Below, in pieces: positions 18,296 through 26,682 of a stretch of 64,000 bases of DNA; within the stretch, counting starts at the first letter, position 1, and each line of letters begins with the position of its first letter. Source of the DNA: Okeanomitos corallinicola TIOX110 (GTDB lineage: Bacteria; Cyanobacteriota; Cyanobacteriia; Cyanobacteriales; Nostocaceae). The notes under the pieces are model-generated. The model worked only from the letters and a program-made list of their open reading frames with translations, searched no databases and was not told where the DNA came from. Location: positions 3,017,318-3,081,317 of the forward strand of contig NZ_CP150886.1 of NCBI RefSeq assembly GCF_038050375.1, in the 5' to 3' direction. Both the position numbers and the translations under genes were made by a program.

Positions 18296-19900
18296 ATGTT
18301 TACAGGTACAATTTTACAGAATGGAAAATATACCATCACCCAAGAAATAGGGAGAGGTGGATTTGGTGTTACTTTCAAAGCTACGCATCATTACTTAGGT
18401 CAAGAAGTGGTGATGAAAACTATTAATGAACGCCTCAGACAACATCCAGATTTTCCTAAATTTGAGCGTCAATTTCAAGATGAAGCTAGAAGATTAGCTA
18501 CTTGCATTCATCCTAATATTGTGCGGGTGAGTGACTTTTTTACGGAGAATGGTCTACCTTACATGGTAATGGAATACATTCCCGGAGATACTTTAGGTCA
18601 AGCTTTTGTGTTACCTGGGATACCTTTGTCGGAGGAGACAGGGATTCATTATATCCGCCAAATTGGGGCAGCTTTGCAGGTGGTACACAATAACGGGTTG
18701 CTGCATAGAGATATTAAACCTGATAATATTATTCTTCGCCTAGGAGCGCAGGAAGTAGTTTTAATTGATTTTGGTATAGCTAGAGAATTTAACGGTGGTG
18801 TTAAACAAACTCACACTGGTTTAGTTAGTGAGGGTTATGCACCGATTGAACAGTATTTAACTCAAGCACCACGCACCCCAGCAACTGATGTTTATGGTTT
18901 GGCTGCAACTTTATATGCACTTTTAACAGGACAAGTTCCTACACCAGCTTTATTACGGGATAGAGAACCTATGCCTTCTCCTCGTGAGTTGCAACCCCAT
19001 ATTAGTGCATCTACGAACCAAGCCATCATGAGGGGTATGGCGTTAGAGTCTAAATTTCGTCCAGCTACAGTGGCAGAATGGTTACAATTACTACCGGGCA
19101 ACGGCTGGGAAAGAATTCCCCAGTCACTGACTCAACCAGCGCCAACTGTTGATTTATCGGTTTTTCAATCAGAAAAGCGGCAAACACCACCGTCTGTTTC
19201 ACTTCCTAGTCCGAGTTCCATTGCATTAGGGGCAAAAACCGCTGTTAAGGCATCCGAGAAAATCATTACATCGAAAGTATTTATAGGTGTTGGTGCGTTT
19301 TTGATCACTGTGATGGCAGGATTTAGTATGACAAGGATGTTATTAAAATCTCAATCACGGTTAGAACCTCAGCCACTGGTGGAAGAACCTGCTGAAGAAC
19401 CTACTACTTCAAAACCTGTAGTTAGGAATACATCACCTCAACCTACACCTATCTTTTCCCCTCGTGAGTCCGTATCTACACGACAGCGCTGGCGTAAACG
19501 TTCTGTTACTCCAGAAACTAATCCTGAGAATGATGTTGTCCCAGAAACTGCACCTGAAGATAATTCCGCAGAAACTCCTGGACGTAAAACTCAGCAAAAT
19601 ACTCCTGAACCTGTAACTACTTCCACTCCATCCCTAATAGAGAAACTGAGAGAAGCTAAATCTAAATCATCTCCTCAAGCGACTCCATCTCCAGAAAATA
19701 CCCCTTCAATTATGATTGAAAATAAGAGTCCATCCCCGCCGAAAAAATTAGATAATTCTGTAGTTATACCTGTGTCACCAACACCTAAAAATTCTGTCGT
19801 TGTACCTGTAATGCCGACACAGTCGTCTAAAAGTACGGATTCTTCTGCGGTAGTTGTGCCAACCCAAGAAGCTGAGACAAATTCTGCTGCTAATAATTAA
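18296..19900 (+). CDS. Membrane-anchored Ser/Thr protein kinase (Hanks type)
   Basis: The kinase domain covers about 12-268: glycine loop GRGGFG (19-24), ATP-binding Lys41 (VVMK), catalytic HRDIKPDN (137-144) and DFG (158-160), so it looks active. A single transmembrane segment is at about 328-346. The C-terminal 185 residues are rich in Pro, Ser, Thr and Glu with repeated [13 protein letters not shown] blocks, probably a disordered cell-envelope-side tail. No sensor such as PASTA or WD40 is recognised. The PP2C and FHA proteins at 43-50 kb could act with it, but no direct link is visible. Confidence 0.94.
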   Translation: MFTGTILQNGKYTITQEIGRGGFGVTFKATHHYLGQEVVMKTINERLRQHPDFPKFERQFQDEARRLATCIHPNIVRVSDFFTENGLPYMVMEYIPGDTLGQAFVLPGIPLSEETGIHYIRQIGAALQVVHNNGLLHRDIKPDNIILRLGAQEVVLIDFGIAREFNGGVKQTHTGLVSEGYAPIEQYLTQAPRTPATDVYGLAATLYALLTGQVPTPALLRDREPMPSPRELQPHISASTNQAIMRGMALESKFRPATVAEWLQLLPGNGWERIPQSLTQPAPTVDLSVFQSEKRQTPPSVSLPSPSSIALGAKTAVKASEKIITSKVFIGVGAFLITVMAGFSMTRMLLKSQSRLEPQPLVEEPAEEPTTSKPVVRNTSPQPTPIFSPRESVSTRQRWRKRSVTPETNPENDVVPETAPEDNSAETPGRKTQQNTPEPVTTSTPSLIEKLREAKSKSSPQATPSPENTPSIMIENKSPSPPKKLDNSVVIPVSPTPKNSVVVPVMPTQSSKSTDSSAVVVPTQEAETNSAANN

Positions 19901-20217
19901 GATAATCAATAAATAATATCATTTAAATGAAGAAAAACCCAAAAATAAATTAAACTCTATCAACAGAGTAAGTTATACTTTAATATCTGTTTTTATAGGG
20001 GTTTTTATTTGCTGGGAATTGATATTCAAGATGATTTTGTTTTATGTCTATCCCTGGGGATAGATAGTTAATTATAAAATTATGCTCCGTTAGCTAGAAG
20101 TTAGTAAATATATTGTGGTTTAAAGTTTGGGTTTATAAGGATGTTTTTTATTTACCTAAAAGCCACTCTAATTTATCAGATTTCAAATTTTTGTCAATAG
20201 CAACTGGAGAAATAACT
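19901..20217 (+). other. Intergenic region with palindromes
   Basis: A 317-bp gap. AAAAACCC (19933-19940) can pair with GGGTTTTT (19999-20006), enclosing a smaller ACTCT/AGAGT hairpin; this could terminate the kinase transcript. CTATCCC-TG-GGGATAG at 20048-20063 is a perfect 7-bp palindrome, a possible operator for the DUF2267 gene. These are sequence observations only. Confidence 0.4.
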
Positions 20218-20661
20218 ATGACAATGACAGGATTAGATACTTTTGATGCGACGATACAAAAAACAATTCCTTGGATAAATGAATTAGAAAAAGAATTAAA
20301 GTGGGAAAATAAACATCAAGTTTTTCAAGGTTTGCGAGCTACATTACACACTTTGCGCGATCGCTTAACGGTGGAAGAAGCTGCACATTTAGGAGCGCAG
20401 TTACCAATTCTTTTACGGGGATTTTACTACGAAAATTGGCGACCTGGTGCAAAACCAACTAAAGATAAAACCAAGGCAGAATTTTTACAGCATATTGATC
20501 ATTATTTCCGCAATGTTAATGCTGATATTGATGCAGAAACTTTAGTTCGTGCTGTTTTTAAGGTAATGTCTCAAAGAGTTTCCCCAGGAGAAATTGCAGA
20601 TGTTTTACAGATGATGCCATCTGCTTTAAAAGAACTTTGGCCGGAAACTGTGCGTACTTAG
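20218..20661 (+). CDS. DUF2267 domain protein
   Basis: A 147-residue soluble helical protein of the DUF2267 family; its biochemical role is unknown. Recognisable blocks are the tandem helical motif with LRATLHTLRDRLTVEEAAHLG and AQLPILLRGFYYENW. The ATG at 20218 follows a GGAG ribosome site (CTGGAGAAATAACT) and gives the family N-terminus; an upstream TTG at 20113 would add 35 residues that look like leader DNA. Confidence 0.87.
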   Translation: MTMTGLDTFDATIQKTIPWINELEKELKWENKHQVFQGLRATLHTLRDRLTVEEAAHLGAQLPILLRGFYYENWRPGAKPTKDKTKAEFLQHIDHYFRNVNADIDAETLVRAVFKVMSQRVSPGEIADVLQMMPSALKELWPETVRT

Positions 20662-20680
20662 ATTTGGGTAATTCTCAAGA

Positions 20681-20696
20681 GAGCGATTTATCGCTC
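20681..20696. terminator. Hairpin between convergent DUF2267 and peroxiredoxin genes
   Basis: GAGCGA-TTTA-TCGCTC, a 6-bp stem with a 4-base loop in the 47-bp gap between convergent genes. There is no clear T-run. Confidence 0.4.
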
Positions 20697-20708
20697 ACTA
20701 CTAATTTA

Positions 20709-21185
20709 TTATTTCACGCTTAGTTCTTGCAGTTTTTTCAGGACTGCTTGTGCATGACCTTTTGTTTTCACATTTGACCAAACATGGGTAATATTTTTAT
20801 CAGGTGAAATCAAAAAAGTGGAACGAATTACACCCATATATTCTTTACCCATGAATTTTTTTAATCCCCAAGCACCGTAGGATTCTATTAATTGATGTTC
20901 GGGATCAGTTAATAGGGTAATTGATAAATTGTGCTTAGTAATAAACTTACAATGGGATGTACTTGAGTCTGGACTTACACCAATAATTTTGGCGTTCAAA
21001 GCAGTGAATTCTGCGGATAAATTAGTAAAATCTATGGCTTCTGTTGTACATCCAGGTGTGTTATCTTTAGGATAAAAATAAAGGACTACCCACTGTGAAA
21101 AATCAGTTAAATTCACAATTTGATCATTTTGATCTGGGGTGGAAAAATTAGGTGCTGGTTTTCCAATTTCGGGAATGTTTGTCAT
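20709..21185 (-). CDS. Peroxiredoxin, PrxQ/BCP type
   Basis: A thiol peroxidase that reduces hydroperoxides, including organic ones. The peroxidatic cysteine is in YPKDNTPGCTTEA; no Cys follows five residues later, but a second Cys in TSHCKFI may be the resolving residue. The chosen ATG at 21185 gives 158 residues (MTNIPEIGKPAPNF), the usual length; an upstream in-frame start at 21215 is less likely. It lies 119 bp downstream of the lipoxygenase gene on the same strand, so it could remove the lipid hydroperoxides that enzyme makes. Confidence 0.93.
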   Translation of the reverse strand: MTNIPEIGKPAPNFSTPDQNDQIVNLTDFSQWVVLYFYPKDNTPGCTTEAIDFTNLSAEFTALNAKIIGVSPDSSTSHCKFITKHNLSITLLTDPEHQLIESYGAWGLKKFMGKEYMGVIRSTFLISPDKNITHVWSNVKTKGHAQAVLKKLQELSVK

Positions 21186-21245
21186 GTTAGATGATTGATA
21201 ATTTAGTTTAACCACAGATAAACCTGAATAAACATCTGTGTTTAT

Positions 21246-21280
21246 CCGCGTACCCTTCGGGAAGCAAGCTACATCTGCGG
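21246..21280. repeat. Dispersed repeat between peroxiredoxin and lipoxygenase genes
   Basis: CCGCGTACCCTTCGGGAAGC-type sequence with the small hairpin CCC-TTC-GGG, closed by CCGC and GCGG at its ends. This kind of interspersed element is common in Nostocales. It could affect read-through between the two genes. Confidence 0.45.
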
Positions 21281-21304
21281 TTAATTATTATAAATCTTTT
21301 TTCC

Positions 21305-23227
21305 TCAAATATTGATACTATTAGGAATGCGAGAAGGTAAAAGATAGGGATATTCAACACCGCTATTAATTAAACGTTGCTGATTTCGGGATTTAATTTT
21401 ACTTTCAATTTCCCATAAATCATTTTGAAATTGGTTGAGAATTTGCCGATCAATTCTATCTGCAAACTGAATTAGATCAGAACTTCCTAACTTACTCCAA
21501 TTAATTCCACCTAATGCAAAACTTAACTGCATTTGTTGAAAATCTTTTGATGTTGGTGGGAGAAATTCTTCTAAAGTAGCTGGTGTACCTGGACGACTAT
21601 AATTTGCTAAGGGTGCATTAGGTGCATAACCAAAATAATCAAATTGACTAAAATTCAAAGCTGCGTGTTGGGGACCACAGGTAAAAATCACGATAGTAGC
21701 AATGTCTATTAACTGTTGCAAACTACCTATTTTTGTAAACCCAGGAACGCGGGGATAGGAAGGTAATTCTTGGGGTTCTATTCCTGATGCTGTGATTAAT
21801 TCTTGAGGTAACCAAGCGGGGATGTGGGGAAAATCTGATTTTGGTCTAGTGTTTAAAGGAGCGCCTAATTCTTCAGCCCAATTTTGTAAATAAATATCTT
21901 GGACAACTGCTTTATCATCTGGATAATAACGTTGTAAATAGCGTGTTGTGTATTTAGCGATCGCCTCCCATAATAACAAAGAATCGTCTCGATAGGGAAA
22001 GTCTGGTAATAATTTGGGTTCTATGCCTCTAACTTCAATATCATTTAACAAGGAATAATACCAAAAAGACTTTTCTCGATAGGCTTTATTTGTCAATTTA
22101 TAAGAAGTCGGCAAAGTAGGAGCAAATAAATTATCAACTGCTGAACCTGGTTCTAATAAAATACTATTTGCTCGGTGATTAATGGCAATTAAAAATTTAA
22201 AATGAGGCGATAATAATTGATAGACTGGATGATTAGTTGGTAACTGTCGAGGAGTAGCAATAGCTAAGGCTTCCATTGCTAAATGAGTATAACTCAAATG
22301 GGCAATTAATTCGTGGTGAGTAGCATCAGCAGTTTGCACATACAATTTAGCTCTCATCCAATCATCTGCTAAATCTCCAGAAATTGCAGGGGTAATAATA
22401 CGACCTTTTTCTAATTCAATTAATACAGGTTCTAAGCCTTTATCTGTATGATGAAATAAAGCAACCGGACTACCCACATATTTACCATTTTGCAAGTCTG
22501 TAATTTGCAGATCTTTGAAAATTGGATAGTCAGCAATAAATAATTTATTCTCACTAGCAGATTTAATTAAATCAACTCCACCATTATTAGCTAATTTATA
22601 AGGTTGAGTAGCTAAACTTTGAATTAAATCCTTATCATTTGCTTGGACTCTGCGGATAATTGTGGGGTTAGCACCAGCTAAACGTTGACGGACAAATTCC
22701 CGATCACTTAAACCACCATCCCGTTGATGAATGAAACTCATCACAGGAGTTTGAAAATTACCATCTTTAGTTAATGCTTGATAAAATAACTTTCTTTGTT
22801 CAGCATTTTTTTGACTTGGTGGTAATTTCTGATCTACTTTTTCCACAGCTTTTTTAATAGCTGAAATAATTTGAATTAATTTCTTTCTTTCCTGAATATA
22901 ACTACTATTAAATTGTTCATTGGGGGGTAAATCAAAATTGAACCAACCAGACTGGAAAACCTGACAATTTACCAATAAAGTCGAGATATTAAACCAGTTT
23001 TCTTTTAAATCACCAAGTTTCTGATCTAATTCATTAATCAATAAACTCCAAGGTGCTGATAGTTTACCCTGTGCTAATAAATCTTCTCCTAACTTTTTAG
23101 CTATATAACGGATAGTTCCATCTTCCCCAGTGTAGGGAAATAATCTTGCATATCCCTTTTGGTCTAAATGATTAGGATCATAGCGATAGTAACCTTGTTG
23201 TTCTTGCAAAGATGGCTGTTTTTCCAT
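21305..23227 (-). CDS. Lipoxygenase
   Basis: A non-haem iron dioxygenase that turns polyunsaturated fatty acids into hydroperoxides. By likeness to plant enzymes, iron ligands are His310 and His315 (in HELIAHLSYTH), His521 and Asn525 (in GPQHAALNFSQ) and the C-terminal Ile640, all present. The downstream ATPRQL and NHPVYQLLSPHF segments also match the family. The 640-residue protein lacks an N-terminal PLAT domain, as bacterial forms often do. No signal peptide is seen. The peroxiredoxin gene follows on the same strand. Regiospecificity cannot be read from the sequence. Confidence 0.94.
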   Translation of the reverse strand: MEKQPSLQEQQGYYRYDPNHLDQKGYARLFPYTGEDGTIRYIAKKLGEDLLAQGKLSAPWSLLINELDQKLGDLKENWFNISTLLVNCQVFQSGWFNFDLPPNEQFNSSYIQERKKLIQIISAIKKAVEKVDQKLPPSQKNAEQRKLFYQALTKDGNFQTPVMSFIHQRDGGLSDREFVRQRLAGANPTIIRRVQANDKDLIQSLATQPYKLANNGGVDLIKSASENKLFIADYPIFKDLQITDLQNGKYVGSPVALFHHTDKGLEPVLIELEKGRIITPAISGDLADDWMRAKLYVQTADATHHELIAHLSYTHLAMEALAIATPRQLPTNHPVYQLLSPHFKFLIAINHRANSILLEPGSAVDNLFAPTLPTSYKLTNKAYREKSFWYYSLLNDIEVRGIEPKLLPDFPYRDDSLLLWEAIAKYTTRYLQRYYPDDKAVVQDIYLQNWAEELGAPLNTRPKSDFPHIPAWLPQELITASGIEPQELPSYPRVPGFTKIGSLQQLIDIATIVIFTCGPQHAALNFSQFDYFGYAPNAPLANYSRPGTPATLEEFLPPTSKDFQQMQLSFALGGINWSKLGSSDLIQFADRIDRQILNQFQNDLWEIESKIKSRNQQRLINSGVEYPYLLPSRIPNSINI

Positions 23228-23367
23228 TATTGACTCCTTGTTAAATTCTAGATTTGAGATTTGAGATGATCAAAAGTAGATGCAGTAGATGGTTTTAATG
23301 GTATTATCATTTAAACGTTTATAATTTTGGTTGTCACTAAAATCCAATTGCCAACAATAACTAATAT

Positions 23368-24207
23368 ATGCTAAGTGATTTTACCAGTCGAGAGGAATTA
23401 ATAGCTTACCTCCGTTCGGAGTTTCCCCAAGCAGCAGAAAGAGATGATCACATCAGTGCTACTCTGGGAGGCAGAAAAGCCGCAGCAGCAACTCTCAAAA
23501 AAGTAGATCCTATAGCCTACGCGAAAACACGTAATTCTTTAACTGGTGCAGTTACTAGGTTATCACCTTACATTCGTCATGGTGTATTGAGTTTGCGGGA
23601 AATTCGAGATGATGTTTTAGATCGGGTCAAAAATTCAGAGGATGCTAGTAAGTTAATCAATGAATTAGGTTGGCGTGACTACTGGCAAAGGCTGTATATT
23701 AAGTTAGGAAAGGGTATTTGGGAAAATCAGGAAGAATATAAAACTGGGTATAAACCAGCAGACTATGCAGCAAAATTACCCGCTGATATTTCTGAAGGGA
23801 AAACGGGAATGGTTTGTGTTGATAGTTTTAGTCAAGAATTGCGGGAAACCGGTTATTTACACAACCATATTAGAATGTGGTTAGCAGCTTATATTATCCA
23901 CTGGCGACGGATTCAATGGCAAGCCGGTGCAAGATGGTTTTTACAACATTTATTAGATGGTGATCCTGCTAGTAATAATATGTCATGGCAATGGGTCGCG
24001 AGTACCTTCAGTCACAAACCTTATTTTTTCAATCGGGAAAATTTAGAACGTTACACAAAAGGGGTTTATTGTCGTCAATGTCCACTTTATGGAAGTTGTG
24101 ATTTTGAAGGTAGTTATGAAGAGTTAGAAGCGCGACTTTTTCCTCAAGGGGAGTTTGCTAAAAAGCCTAATAGTCAAAGTTGGCAGAAGGGGAAAAAAAA
24201 TAGATAA
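23368..24207 (+). CDS. Photolyase/cryptochrome FAD-binding domain as a stand-alone protein
   Basis: This 279-residue protein matches only the C-terminal helical, FAD-binding half of photolyases and cryptochromes: SLTGAVTRLSPYIRHG (57-72), ELGWRDYWQR (99-108), GYLHNHIRMWLAAY (162-175) and NNMSWQWVAS (203-212). The N-terminal alpha/beta antenna domain is absent. Cysteines 235, 238 and 244 (CRQCPLYGSC), perhaps with Cys150, are reminiscent of a metal site, though this is unproven. A gene for an antenna-like domain lies 353 bp downstream on the same strand. Whether it repairs DNA or senses light is unknown. Confidence 0.88.
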   Translation: MLSDFTSREELIAYLRSEFPQAAERDDHISATLGGRKAAAATLKKVDPIAYAKTRNSLTGAVTRLSPYIRHGVLSLREIRDDVLDRVKNSEDASKLINELGWRDYWQRLYIKLGKGIWENQEEYKTGYKPADYAAKLPADISEGKTGMVCVDSFSQELRETGYLHNHIRMWLAAYIIHWRRIQWQAGARWFLQHLLDGDPASNNMSWQWVASTFSHKPYFFNRENLERYTKGVYCRQCPLYGSCDFEGSYEELEARLFPQGEFAKKPNSQSWQKGKKNR

Positions 24208-24560
24208 AATTTTGATTGTTTGAATTAGGATATCCAAGATTTAATAATTTTTAGGCTGTTACTTTGATGGGAATCTTGGATTTTAAGGATTAGGAAATCT
24301 GAAAACTTACTATATATGCGCGCACAGATTTCTAGATATAGTGTTAAGATAGCAAAAACTCAGAACACTGTCAACCCCCCTGGCTGAAATGACCAAAACT
24401 CGTTAAATTATTGACATTATTCTCAATAATAATGAGAATAGACCACCTCTTATTGACAGAAAAACTTTTTTTGAGAATTGCCATGGTGAGATTAATCTAT
24501 GTTTGGATTTGATTGATCTCAAATCTGCTGTAATATATAGTGAACTGAAAAATTACCAAG
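24208..24560 (+). other. Spacer between the two photolyase-like genes
   Basis: A 353-bp gap. ATCCAAGATT (24232-24241) and AATCTTGGAT (24272-24281) form a perfect 10-bp stem. The stretch 24221-24300 looks like a decayed copy of the GATATCCAGGATTT-type repeat found at 28781 and 29119. No ORF is seen. The downstream ATG at 24561 probably needs its own promoter. Confidence 0.5.
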
Positions 24561-24977
24561 ATGAGTAAATCAATTATTTGGATTAACGGAGATTGTCTAA
24601 GTCCCCAAAACCCAGCCTTACAGGAATATCCTCACACACCAGCCATTTGGGTTTGGGATGATGCTTTAATAGAAGAATGGCAATTAAGTTTAAAACGGAT
24701 TACTTTTATTTATGAATGTTTACTAGAATTACCTGTAGAAATTCGTCGGGGAAATGTAGGGGAAGAAATTATTAAATTTGCCAAAGAAAATGATGCTAAC
24801 TTGGTAGTAACCACAGACAGTCCTAGTCCTAAATTTGATCAGATTTGTGATCAAATTGAGAAATCATTGAAGTTAGAAGTTTTTGAGGTAGAGCCATTTT
24901 TTGACTATGATGGTTTTATTGATTTAAAAAGATTTTCCCGCTATTGGAAAGTTGCAGAGAAATATGTTTTCGATTAG
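24561..24977 (+). CDS. Photolyase N-terminal (antenna) domain-like protein
   Basis: A 138-residue protein resembling the alpha/beta domain of photolyases: an opening strand IIWINGDCLSPQNPAL, the PAIWVWDD strand, LSLKRITFIYECLLELP helix, then ANLVVTTDSPSP and a late DLKRFSRYW. In full-length enzymes this HUP-type fold lies before the FAD domain and can bind an antenna pigment. Here it is a separate gene after the FAD-domain gene. The similarity is recognised by pattern, not by search. A good terminator follows at 24985. Confidence 0.72.
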   Translation: MSKSIIWINGDCLSPQNPALQEYPHTPAIWVWDDALIEEWQLSLKRITFIYECLLELPVEIRRGNVGEEIIKFAKENDANLVVTTDSPSPKFDQICDQIEKSLKLEVFEVEPFFDYDGFIDLKRFSRYWKVAEKYVFD

Positions 24978-24984
24978 TTAATCA

Positions 24985-25016
24985 ATATTCAAGGTATTTT
25001 TTGAATATCATTTTTT
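24985..25016 (+). terminator. Rho-independent-type terminator
   Basis: ATATTCAA (24985-24992) pairs with TTGAATAT (25001-25008), 8-base loop, followed by CATTTTTT. It should end the plus-strand photolyase-like transcript and overlaps the last codons of the convergent glycosyltransferase gene. Confidence 0.55.
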
Positions 25017-26533
25017 AGATAGTGCTTTGTAGATTTATCTGTATAAATTTCTTGGTAATATTTTTCCACATAAGGTTTGATTAAATCAGCAAGATGGGGA
25101 AATCTATTAATCAAAATTTGTTCTGGTTGATATTTTTCCAAAACCTTGATCAAAAAATCTGATTTCAAAGTTCCAGAACCTAATCTTTTCCGGGAAATAA
25201 CTGTTATTTCTGGAGGAATATTAAGTTGACTGTAAAAACCATACATTCCGATATCAGTAAATAACCATTGACTTTGATTTTTATAGCTTAAAATTCTTTC
25301 TAAATTTGCAAACCTAACTGAAGATTTTTGTATAAAACTGTGGTTTTCCCATTGAATTACCCCCAGTTTCACAGGAATTACCAATAAAGTAAAACAGATG
25401 GTAAAAAGAGCGAACTTAGAAAATTGATATTGTTGAATTTTAACCAGTTTCAATTGTTCCAAAACCTCCTTAATTCCATAAGCACTCAACCAGATTAAAG
25501 GTACAGAAATCAGAATTATATAGTGATACCAAATAGGTTTATGCTTGAGAAAAATAATAGTGATAATTATTAACCATGATACAGGAATTTTATAAATGTG
25601 TTTTTGGAAAGTATTATTAATATCTTTTTCAGTTGCATTTTGGTATTTGCATCCTAATAAACTCAAGAGTAAAGCATCAAAATTTTGTAAATAGATATAA
25701 ATTACATCTTGGAAACTGTTATGAGTTGAAAAATTATCTTTGAGGTTTGGTGAAAGGTGAAACAACAAGATTTTTTCTAAATTTAAAGATTGAGTGATCA
25801 ATCCAATAGTGATAAATACTGTACTTAAAGAAAATAACCAGATAGAAATAGGTGATTTTAAAAGATTAACAATGTTAGGGGTGGAGATATTTTTTAGTCC
25901 TGGTAGTGATATTTCATAGGAACTTATCAATAAATAAATAATAATTATCGGCATCAAAAATATCATAATCATTTTTATCTGTAAAGATAAAGCAAGTATA
26001 ATTCCTGACAAAATTAACCAATGTCTTTGTAAGTTCAGAGTATATAAAATAGAAAAATAAATAGATAGCATTCCCAAACTAAGACAAGGAATAGCTTTCA
26101 TTACTGAGACACTTAGTCTTAAAAAGTTAATCGAAATAATTAGTAAAAATATGGTGATAATAGCTGTGGACTTTCCTACAGATAACCTGAGAATCTGACC
26201 AAAAGACCAAATTAATAACGTAGCAAATAACAAAGTTAATATTCTAGCATTACTGATATGAATACTAAAAAAATCTAGATATTTAGATATGAGAATTGGA
26301 AAAAGAGGAGGTTGATCTGACCAAGATTGTAAGTGGCTATTAATTATTCCCTTACTATATAAATTAGCTTGTGTAAGAGCAATTCCTTCATCTGGATCAA
26401 ATTCAAATACTTTCTCAATAGGCATAAATATCAAAGTAATGATTATAAAACCCAAAGGGATAAAAATATTAAAAATACTAAAAATATAAAAATCCTGTTT
26501 TTTAAACTTCAACAAATCTTTCATTAAATTCAT
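24989..26533 (-). CDS. Membrane glycosyltransferase, GT39/ArnT-like
   Basis: A 514-residue polytopic membrane protein with roughly ten or more hydrophobic segments. Near the N-terminus, after the first membrane segment, FEFDPDEGIALTQA carries the acidic DE motif typical of the first external loop in the PMT/ArnT-type (GT-C) superfamily. A soluble C-terminal region of about 120 residues follows the last membrane segments. The likely role is transfer of a sugar from a lipid-linked donor at the outer face of the plasma membrane; acceptor unknown. It is AT-richer than its neighbours and could have been acquired. Confidence 0.75.
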   Translation of the reverse strand: MNLMKDLLKFKKQDFYIFSIFNIFIPLGFIIITLIFMPIEKVFEFDPDEGIALTQANLYSKGIINSHLQSWSDQPPLFPILISKYLDFFSIHISNARILTLLFATLLIWSFGQILRLSVGKSTAIITIFLLIISINFLRLSVSVMKAIPCLSLGMLSIYFSILYTLNLQRHWLILSGIILALSLQIKMIMIFLMPIIIIYLLISSYEISLPGLKNISTPNIVNLLKSPISIWLFSLSTVFITIGLITQSLNLEKILLFHLSPNLKDNFSTHNSFQDVIYIYLQNFDALLLSLLGCKYQNATEKDINNTFQKHIYKIPVSWLIIITIIFLKHKPIWYHYIILISVPLIWLSAYGIKEVLEQLKLVKIQQYQFSKFALFTICFTLLVIPVKLGVIQWENHSFIQKSSVRFANLERILSYKNQSQWLFTDIGMYGFYSQLNIPPEITVISRKRLGSGTLKSDFLIKVLEKYQPEQILINRFPHLADLIKPYVEKYYQEIYTDKSTKHYLKNDIQKIP

Positions 26534-26682
26534 ATTATTAAAATTACTCTTGTGATGATCTTAGTATCTTTCTTTGCGGCTTTGCGGCTTGGCGTGAGAT
26601 CCAAAAATGTAGTTTATTTACTCAACTGGTAAAATTATCCCAAATAGTTGCAAAATAAATTAAATGCGTTTCCCCTGCCAGA

